Shown here in pieces: positions 1 through 5,389 of a stretch of DNA of 9,929 bases. A model generated the notes under the pieces. That model saw nothing but the letters and a program-made list of their open reading frames with translations, was not told the DNA's origin and ran no database searches. This DNA is from Verrucomicrobiota bacterium (GTDB taxonomy: Bacteria; Verrucomicrobiota; Verrucomicrobiia; Limisphaerales; SXQI01), in the NCBI GenBank assembly GCA_008933045.1, contig WBXJ01000106.1, forward strand, positions 1-9,929. Reading direction: 5' to 3'. A program made the position numbers and the translations under genes. Position 1 is the first letter of the stretch; the number at the start of each line of letters is the position of its first letter.

Positions 1-10
1 ATTTGAATCC

Positions 11-1324
11 ATGAACCGACGCACTTTTTTACAATCTGCGACCGCCGCTGGGATCCTCGCACAAGCCCCTTTTATCCTCGCGCAAAAACCCAACCGCAAA
101 TGGCGCATCGCTTTAATTGGAACCGGGTGGTGGGGGAAAAATGTCCTGAAGGAAGCGATGGCCTCGGGCCAATGTCAGGTGGTTGCGCTTTGTGATGCAG
201 ATTCATCCGCGCTCGAAGTCGCCTCGGAACAGGTTTCCGATCTGAGCGGAGACAAGGCCAAGCGATATGTGGATTATCGGGAGCTTTTAGAGAAAGAGAA
301 ACCGGAGATCGTCATCATCGCCACGCCTGATCACTGGCATGCATTACAAACGATCGCAGCCCTCAAAGCGGGCGCGCATGTGTTCGTCGAAAAACCGACC
401 GGCCACACCGTCAACGAAAGCCGTGCCATGCTCAACGCGGCTCAGGCCAGTGGCCGCGTTGTTCAAGTGGGATTACACCGTCGGGTGGGTCCGCATCACG
501 TGAACGCGATGAAGTTTTTGAAGTCAGGTGCCGTTGGCGATGTTGGGATGGTGCGCCTTTTCGCTCACGGAGGTGGCGGGCGCGAGCAACCTCAGCGTAA
601 CAGTGAACCACCAGAAGGGTTGGACTGGGATTTGTGGTGTGGTCCAGCCCCCAAACGACCGTTCAACGGAAAGCTCCACCCGGGCGGTTGGCGCAACTTT
701 CTTGATTATGCGAATGGAACCCTCGGTGATTGGGGTGTGCACTGGTTGGATCAAGTGCTCATGTGGACCGATGAGAAATATCCTAAACGGGTTTACAGCA
801 CAGGCGGCCGCCAGATAGCCGGGCTTGCGGTGATCAACGACCGCGAGCAGACAACCGATGCCCCTGATCATCAAGTAGCAGTTTTTGATTTCGAAAAGTT
901 TACCTGTGTTTGGGAACATCGTCGATTTGCTGAAAACCGAGCGGAAAAACACCGAATCGGGGCCTATTTTTACGGCACCAAAGGAACGCTTCACATCGGG
1001 TGGCAGGATGGTTGGACTTTCCATCCCACCCGAGAGAGTGACACGCCAATCCACGAGGACTCCCAACTCCAGCAACCCGACGGCCACAATCTGAAATTGC
1101 TCTGGTCAGATTTTATGACCTCCATCGCGGATAAGTCAAAACCGGCCGCAGGCATCGAACTGGCTCACCGAGCCTCAGTGTTGCCACTCCTCGGGATGAT
1201 CTCCTTGAAGGTAGGACGCAGCATCAACTGGGATGGAACCAAGGAAGAAATCGTCAACGATCCCGCCGCGAACGCACTCCTCTCCCGTCCCTACCGCGCC
1301 GGGTACAAGTATCCAACGATCTGA
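11..1324 (+). CDS. Tat-exported Gfo/Idh/MocA family NAD(P)-dependent oxidoreductase
   Basis: A 437-residue protein. It opens with a twin-arginine signal: RRTFL at residues 3-7, then a weakly hydrophobic Ala-rich stretch and a likely cleavage near LAQ at 23-25, so it probably acts folded in the periplasm. A Rossmann domain follows, with the dinucleotide-binding GTGWWG at 37-42, an acidic residue after the second strand (CDAD, 61-64), ATPDHWH at 105-111 and the family's EKP motif at 127-129, whose Lys is usually catalytic. The C-terminal alpha/beta domain carries GDWGVHWLD at 239-247, with the His/Asp pair typical of the family active site. The family oxidises or reduces sugars, inositols and related compounds using NAD(P); the substrate cannot be read from the sequence. 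Length is normal for the exported PVC-type members. The ATG at 11 is chosen because the Tat motif follows directly; only ten bases lie upstream, so promoter and operon partners are unseen. It converges on the secretin gene. Confidence 0.95.
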   Translation: MNRRTFLQSATAAGILAQAPFILAQKPNRKWRIALIGTGWWGKNVLKEAMASGQCQVVALCDADSSALEVASEQVSDLSGDKAKRYVDYRELLEKEKPEIVIIATPDHWHALQTIAALKAGAHVFVEKPTGHTVNESRAMLNAAQASGRVVQVGLHRRVGPHHVNAMKFLKSGAVGDVGMVRLFAHGGGGREQPQRNSEPPEGLDWDLWCGPAPKRPFNGKLHPGGWRNFLDYANGTLGDWGVHWLDQVLMWTDEKYPKRVYSTGGRQIAGLAVINDREQTTDAPDHQVAVFDFEKFTCVWEHRRFAENRAEKHRIGAYFYGTKGTLHIGWQDGWTFHPTRESDTPIHEDSQLQQPDGHNLKLLWSDFMTSIADKSKPAAGIELAHRASVLPLLGMISLKVGRSINWDGTKEEIVNDPAANALLSRPYRAGYKYPTI

Positions 1325-1340
1325 GCTAAGTTTCTGCAGA
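1325..1340. other. Convergent intergenic spacer
   Basis: These 16 bases separate the stop codons of the oxidoreductase gene and the barrel-half secretin gene. No stem-loop with a T-run was seen on either strand, apart from the Lys-codon T-run at 1344-1349 inside the secretin gene, which has no preceding stem. Transcription from both sides probably runs into the opposing gene. Confidence 0.6.
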
Positions 1341-2543
1341 TTATTTTTTCTTGGGCTTTTGGGGAGCCACCGGCGCGTTGATATCCTTCGTCGGGAGACG
1401 GTCAATGAAATGATCCAACTCCGTTTCTGAGATGGCTTTGGGCTTGAGAATCGCGTTCTCTCGCTCGTGTGCCGACATCGCAGCAAGCTCCGTGGGTGCC
1501 GCCACGACATGAGGCGTCAGAAAAATCATCAACTCAGTCTTCACCTTTGATTTCTGCTTATGCCTAAAGGCTGCACCCACCCAAGGAATATCGCCAAGCC
1601 AAGGGATTTTACTCTCTGATTCGAGCACATGCGTCTCCATCAAACCACCGATGATCACGGTCTGACCATCTGGAACCACCACCACGGTATCTGCCAAACG
1701 CGAGTTGATCACCGGAGCCAAAGCATTGGCCGAAATAGGCACCCACTGGGAGCGATCTGCTAATTGCGATGTTTCTGGGGAAACGATCATCTCGACCATC
1801 CCGTCCGACGTGATAAATGGAGTCACTCTTAAAATAATTCCGACATTTTGATAAGTGACCGTGTTGATCTGGCCGTTGACCGCATCAAACCGCGTGTTGC
1901 TCACCAGCGGAACCTGTTGACCGAGGCTGATGGTCGCTGGTTGATTGTTCCGAGCGAGAATCGACGGACGCGACAACACCTCGGCCTTCCCCGCTTGGGC
2001 AATGGCTCGAAGCGTAACTTGATAATCAGAACCTAAGACTTGGTAAAGGCCCGCTCCAGGAGGGGTTGGGGATAGGCTTTGCACATTTTGACCAAAGACA
2101 TTGTTCACCGCGTTTGATGGGGAACTATTCAAGCCTGATAACCCGAAAGCATTCGCTCCCACCCCAGTGACACCACCGCCAAGATTCTTTCTCAGCCCTG
2201 CATCGACACCGACATCCGAACTGTTGTTGTGTGTGATTTCTAAAAACACCACCTTGATCAGAACCTGTGGGCGCGGTTGATCCAATCGGTTTAACACGTC
2301 CTTGATTTGAAGATTCGTTTCGTCATCGGTGATGACGATGACCTTGCGCGTCTCAGGGTCAACGGAGATGGTCGCATTTCCTACCTGCGTATTGTTCGGG
2401 TAGTTTATGACGCCAGTGCGAGAGGTGCCGCCTTGTTGTCCCCCGCCCCCTTGGTTAAACTGGGCAAACGTGCTACTTCCAATGAAACAGAGGATGCCAA
2501 CTCCAAATAGCAGACGAGTCGGTGATCTAAAATTAATTCTCAT
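1341..2543 (-). CDS. gspD: T2SS secretin GspD, C-terminal barrel half (separate gene)
   Basis: A 400-residue outer-membrane channel protein lacking most ring domains. Residues 1-27 form a full signal peptide: basic n-region (RINFRSPTR), hydrophobic core 11-22, likely cleavage TFA|Q at 27. A Gly/Gln-rich linker (31-40) leads to residues 57-93, which match only the second half (strand-helix-strand) of a secretin N-domain, including VIVITDDE and a helix ending in LDQPRP. From about 94 to 347 is a complete secretin domain: VLIKVVFLEI, SRPSILARNNQPATISLG (191-208), VPLVSN, PDGQTVIIGG (291-300) and the signature IPWLGDIPWVG (313-323) ending in MIFLTPHVV. A roughly 50-residue tail ends in a Lys-rich stretch, possibly S-domain-like. 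It should assemble with the upstream gene product as the T2SS outer-membrane pore. The start lies 41 bases after the upstream stop, in a different frame, with no clear Shine-Dalgarno sequence. The fresh signal peptide argues against a simple frameshifted gspD. Confidence 0.96.
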   Translation of the reverse strand: MRINFRSPTRLLFGVGILCFIGSSTFAQFNQGGGGQQGGTSRTGVINYPNNTQVGNATISVDPETRKVIVITDDETNLQIKDVLNRLDQPRPQVLIKVVFLEITHNNSSDVGVDAGLRKNLGGGVTGVGANAFGLSGLNSSPSNAVNNVFGQNVQSLSPTPPGAGLYQVLGSDYQVTLRAIAQAGKAEVLSRPSILARNNQPATISLGQQVPLVSNTRFDAVNGQINTVTYQNVGIILRVTPFITSDGMVEMIVSPETSQLADRSQWVPISANALAPVINSRLADTVVVVPDGQTVIIGGLMETHVLESESKIPWLGDIPWVGAAFRHKQKSKVKTELMIFLTPHVVAAPTELAAMSAHERENAILKPKAISETELDHFIDRLPTKDINAPVAPQKPKKK

Positions 2544-2584
2544 GATCTGATTACAGATTTTGTTGTGGAAAACGTGTCGTTAAC
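2544..2584 (-). other. 41-base spacer between the two secretin genes
   Basis: This is the longest non-coding stretch in the minus-strand operon. It contains no purine-rich Shine-Dalgarno sequence near the downstream ATG. An imperfect hairpin (2545-2558; stem ATCTG/CAGAT, four-base loop) ends one base before that ATG. Five base pairs, mostly A-T, is weak. The spacer has no T-run, so a terminator is unlikely. Its role is unknown. Confidence 0.45.
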
Positions 2585-4183
2585 TCAATTATTTCGTCCG
2601 AAATTGCCACCCCCACCTTGGCCTCCATTATTCCCGCCTCCGGAACTGACACCTGTGCGGGTGTTACCGTTTTGGGATTGGGTCGAACGCGTGGTGAGAG
2701 CACTATTTTGACCCGAACTACCCGTGGTTCGTCGGGTCTGATTCTGGTTGCTCTCAAAAAGACTCTTGAGCACTTCCTGAACTTGTTGAGGATCCGCGTT
2801 TTCCAAGTCGTAAACGAAGACCTTCTGTTTCTTGGCTGGGTTGGCATCGAGTTGGGTGATCATCTGACTGATCTGAGGCATCAGGTCGCGAGCCGCACTC
2901 ACCACGATCGATGCAGTGCGGTGATCCGGCATCGTGATGACCCGCCCTTTTTTCTTCGCCCGATCACTGCCAGCACCTGCACTATTCTGTCCTCCTGCCT
3001 GCCCGCCAAAACCACCACCCCCAAAGCCACCGCCTCCAAAGCGAATCTGGCCACGACCATTGTTGTCGTTCGATTTTGATTCATCCGGAAATAATCCAGC
3101 CAGCATCGTCGCCATTTCGGCGGGATCCGAATGCTTTAAATGAAAGACGCGCAGTTCGGTGACGTCTTCAACATTGGTATCCACACTACGAATTAGATCC
3201 TCGATAGCCGGCATCACATCGTCCGGAGCACGCACCGCAACCGAGTTGCTGTGCTCATCCGCTGCCGCAACAATTTTAGCGTTAGAAGCACGCGTGGCCG
3301 CGCTGCTCGCAGAATTGTCCCCTCGACCTCCACCTCCGCCGCCGCCGCCGCCTCCAAATAGGCTCGCAACACCTGCGAATGGATTCCCCCCTCGGCCACC
3401 TCCACCTCCACCGCCTCCACCTCCGCGTTGCGAATCCTGCTGTGTAGGAAATAATTCCTTAATCATCGTCACCACTTGTTTCGCGTCCGCATACTGGAGA
3501 GCAAAGACATGAACGGTCGTCGCCTCGGATCCCGAGGTATCCAACGCGTGAATGATTTCCGTGATCCGCCGAATGCTCGCTTGAGTATCAGTGATCACCA
3601 AAGCATTGCCGGCCTCATTGGCGGTCATGCTCGCTTCGCTGGGCAACAGAGGTTGAAGATTTTGAGTCAGTTGCGCCGCATTGATGAACTTTACCGGAAT
3701 AATCTGAGTCACCATCTCATCGGTCTTGGGAATGTTGAGCGGATTGTTTCCGCTCTTCACTGGAATATCGCGTTTCTTCGCCGTTTCTTTGCTAACGATC
3801 GTCAGACTCCGTCCGTTTTGCAGTGCCGCATAGCCATTCTTGCTCAACGCCGAGTTGAGAATGGTTAATGCTTCCTCCTGGGTCACAGGTTGGTTGCTCC
3901 AGACATCCAATTTCCCCTTCACCTCCGTCTCCAAAACAATAATATATCCTGCCGCTTCACTCAGGTAGTTGAGCACCATTTCAAGGGGTGCGCCGCGAAA
4001 ATTGAGGCGCAGTTTTCCTTCCTCTAGTTTCTCCGGAACTACCGCTGGCTGAGCGGCGGCGGGTACAGAGGGGATCGGGTTGCTGGTGTTTGTAACTTGA
4101 GCCCGCCCAGCAGCAGACGTCAGCAGATTAAGTAAAAGCAAAAATGCGAAACTTAATCCTCGATAGATGTTAACGTTTTTCAT
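2585..4183 (-). CDS. gspD: T2SS secretin GspD, N-terminal periplasmic ring domains (separate gene)
   Basis: A 532-residue exported protein with secretin ring domains but no barrel. The signal peptide spans residues 1-28 (hydrophobic FAFLLLLNLL, cleavage GRA|Q). Residues 57-133 form an N0 domain (LNFRGAPLEMVLNYLSEAAG, then LTIV). Three complete N1-type KH-like domains follow: 157-215 (QIIPVKFINAAQL, NALVITDT, IIHALD), 222-335 (VHVFALQYADAKQV, NSVAVRAPDD) and 342-446 (LRVFHLKHSDPAEM, ASIVVSAARD). The last two carry long Gly-rich insertions between their halves. Residues 453-478 (KVFVYDLENADPQQVQEVLK) start a fourth N1-type domain that is never finished: a Thr/Ser/Asn/Gly-rich tail runs to the stop. 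The missing half is encoded by the next gene. The product should form the periplasmic vestibule that meets GspC and pseudopilus. The ATG at 4183 overlaps the gspC-like stop by 14 bases, implying coupled translation. Confidence 0.92.
   Translation of the reverse strand: MKNVNIYRGLSFAFLLLLNLLTSAAGRAQVTNTSNPIPSVPAAAQPAVVPEKLEEGKLRLNFRGAPLEMVLNYLSEAAGYIIVLETEVKGKLDVWSNQPVTQEEALTILNSALSKNGYAALQNGRSLTIVSKETAKKRDIPVKSGNNPLNIPKTDEMVTQIIPVKFINAAQLTQNLQPLLPSEASMTANEAGNALVITDTQASIRRITEIIHALDTSGSEATTVHVFALQYADAKQVVTMIKELFPTQQDSQRGGGGGGGGGGRGGNPFAGVASLFGGGGGGGGGGRGDNSASSAATRASNAKIVAAADEHSNSVAVRAPDDVMPAIEDLIRSVDTNVEDVTELRVFHLKHSDPAEMATMLAGLFPDESKSNDNNGRGQIRFGGGGFGGGGFGGQAGGQNSAGAGSDRAKKKGRVITMPDHRTASIVVSAARDLMPQISQMITQLDANPAKKQKVFVYDLENADPQQVQEVLKSLFESNQNQTRRTTGSSGQNSALTTRSTQSQNGNTRTGVSSGGGNNGGQGGGGNFGRNN
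3002..3037 (-). repeat. Gly/Phe-Gly repeat in the third N1-type domain
   Basis: This stretch encodes residues 383-394 of the secretin ring protein, an imperfect GGGGF repeat followed by a Gly/Gln/Ser-rich segment. It lies between the alpha-helical first half and the RVITMPDH strand of the same domain, so it is an inserted flexible loop. FG-type composition differs from the pure Gly tracts upstream. Confidence 0.85.
3326..3355 (-). repeat. Poly-glycine tract 2 (ten Gly codons)
   Basis: Ten consecutive GGN codons encode residues 277-286 of the secretin ring protein. On the plus strand it reads as a run of CCN triplets with a perfect GCC microsatellite core. It is separated from the other ten-Gly tract by a short segment containing NPFAGVASLF. 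The repeat is prone to length change by replication slippage in whole codons. Confidence 0.9.
3395..3424 (-). repeat. Poly-glycine tract 1 (ten Gly codons)
   Basis: Ten consecutive Gly codons (GGA/GGT/GGC mixed) encode residues 254-263 of the secretin ring protein. They immediately follow the first half of the second N1-type domain (LFPTQQDSQR). Like its partner at 3326-3355 the tract has exactly ten Gly and is flanked by Arg on both sides. It forms part of a long flexible loop expected to face the periplasmic vestibule or its exterior. Confidence 0.9.
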
Positions 4184-4853
4184 TGTTCAAATCTTGTTCT
4201 CGTTTTTGCAATAGGCGCTTAAGGACATCACTGTCTTCACCTGAGGAACTCACTGTGGAAGTCTTCTCAGAAAGTGATCCCCCGCTACTGAAGCTAGCAC
4301 TTGCTGTGGGTAGGGTCTCCTCCGTTGCTTTCCATTCGCCTTGATCCTCTCGGCGCAATTGATTACCCACCCGTAACAAAAATGTTTGACCATTACCGGT
4401 TAAGGTAACCTGCTCTGGAGTAATCACACTGAGGGTCAGACCCGCAATCACATTTGTCAGTTTGACCACACTTCGAAATGCTGAAGCTGTCCCATCAAAA
4501 AAAGCTAACTGACCTTTGTCGGAACTCATCGTTCCAACCAAAGAAATTATATCCACCTGGGGCACTTTTTTTACCTCAGACCGTGTGGAAGGAATTGATT
4601 TTGTCGGAGAAAAAATGTTACGCGAAATCACGATCGCATAGGATTTGAAATCAATCGGGTTCAATAAATTTGTCGAAGATGTGGAAGGTATTGTCTCGAG
4701 TTTCGGTTCGACCACCACAGGCGCATTGGTTGCATCCCCTGTCTGAACTTCATTAGTTACTTGCGCAACTAAGCCCTGATGACAGAGAGACCACAGCGCA
4801 ATGCAGAGGCATCGAATCAACCCGTTAAGTGTGTGAGTTTCAGTCAGATTCAT
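4170..4853 (-). CDS. gspC: GspC-like T2SS protein with HR-type domain
   Basis: A 227-residue protein, probably the coupling factor between the inner-membrane complex and secretin. Residues 10-30 form a hydrophobic segment (LIRCLCIALW) ending in LVA|Q, which looks more like a cleavable signal peptide than a fixed anchor. A Pro/Thr/Ser-rich linker leads to ISRNIFSP (76-83), resembling the RN[I/L]F signature ahead of the GspC/PilP homology region. Residues 99-168 form the predicted beta-rich HR-like domain (VDIISLVGTM, GQLAFFDG, VTLTGNG, FLLRVGNQL). The Ser/Thr-rich remainder ends in a charged helix (VLKRLLQKREQDL). There is no PDZ or coiled-coil module like that of proteobacterial GspC. Its start shares ATGA with the gspM stop, and the secretin ring gene follows with a 14-base overlap. 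The assignment rests on the short motif, the fold-like pattern and position, so PilP-like is an equal description. Confidence 0.7.
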   Translation of the reverse strand: MNLTETHTLNGLIRCLCIALWSLCHQGLVAQVTNEVQTGDATNAPVVVEPKLETIPSTSSTNLLNPIDFKSYAIVISRNIFSPTKSIPSTRSEVKKVPQVDIISLVGTMSSDKGQLAFFDGTASAFRSVVKLTNVIAGLTLSVITPEQVTLTGNGQTFLLRVGNQLRREDQGEWKATEETLPTASASFSSGGSLSEKTSTVSSSGEDSDVLKRLLQKREQDLNNEKR

Positions 4854-5389
4854 GGTTCGGTAGGAGTGAGATACAAACCGCTCACTTGCAAGCCCAAGGT
4901 CAGTTGCCCTCCATCTTTATCTCGCGAATTCATTTCTAAAGATTCGATTTTCAAGGCCATGGGATCTCTTTCCAGTTCAAACAAAAATCGACTCAACGCT
5001 GCCATCGTTCCTGATGCGTCCACGCGACAGTCCAACGTCATGTAGTCTTCCTCCGGATGTTTCCACTGCGGCTTGATCGAATTGATAGTTAATCCACTGG
5101 TTTGCGACCATTTATCAAAGGTCTTCAGAACGCTCCCCTCAGCACTCGAAACACTCGCAGGAAGCGCGTTGGTGCGCATTGCGGTCCATCGTTCGCGAGT
5201 AAATGATGCACGCTCTAACAACTGTTGCCCTCGGGTGATGGCATTTCGCGTCGTCACAATTTCCTCGCTCCTCGCCTTCCAACTACTCAGTAACGGTTTG
5301 AGGATTAGACGATCCCCAGCCCATAAAGCAACGACGACAACCGTCATCACTATGAGCATTTGTTGGCGTTTTTGTGGTTCGATGCTCAT
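4850..5389 (-). CDS. gspM: T2SS inner-membrane protein GspM (PilO-like)
   Basis: A 179-residue bitopic protein using the ATG at 5389. A short cytoplasmic N-terminus (MSIEPQKRQQ) precedes one transmembrane segment at about 11-28 (MLIVMTVVVVALWAG). A charged, probably coiled-coil stretch follows (SSWKARSEEIVTTRNAI), then a predicted ferredoxin-like periplasmic domain ending in LTLGLQVSGLYL. This layout is that of GspM/PilO, which pairs with GspL/PilN and stabilises the assembly platform. An earlier in-frame ATG at 5413 would add eight residues and overlap gspL by 28 bases. The 5389 start is preferred because it creates the same ATGA stop/start overlap seen at the neighbouring junctions. Sequence similarity in the GspM family is low, so the call depends on topology, size and position between L and C. 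Confidence 0.82.
   Translation of the reverse strand: MSIEPQKRQQMLIVMTVVVVALWAGDRLILKPLLSSWKARSEEIVTTRNAITRGQQLLERASFTRERWTAMRTNALPASVSSAEGSVLKTFDKWSQTSGLTINSIKPQWKHPEEDYMTLDCRVDASGTMAALSRFLFELERDPMALKIESLEMNSRDKDGGQLTLGLQVSGLYLTPTEP

Noticed and set aside
524..1087. Minus-strand 187-codon open frame inside the oxidoreductase gene
   Set aside because: It is antisense to a gene with clear family motifs and shows no recognisable domain of its own.
1334..1349. Possible terminator for the oxidoreductase gene (CTGCAG followed by a T-run)
   Set aside because: The palindrome has no loop and the T-run is made of Lys codons of the secretin gene, so there is no real stem-loop.
2541..2590. Frameshift or sequencing error joining the two secretin halves into one gene
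   Set aside because: The downstream half has a full signal peptide directly after its own ATG and the upstream half ends in a natural-looking tail; a single indel could not remove both.
3159..3512. Plus-strand open frame encoding proline runs
   Set aside because: It is the antisense of the poly-Gly tracts of the secretin ring gene; the Pro runs simply mirror Gly codons and no domain is visible.
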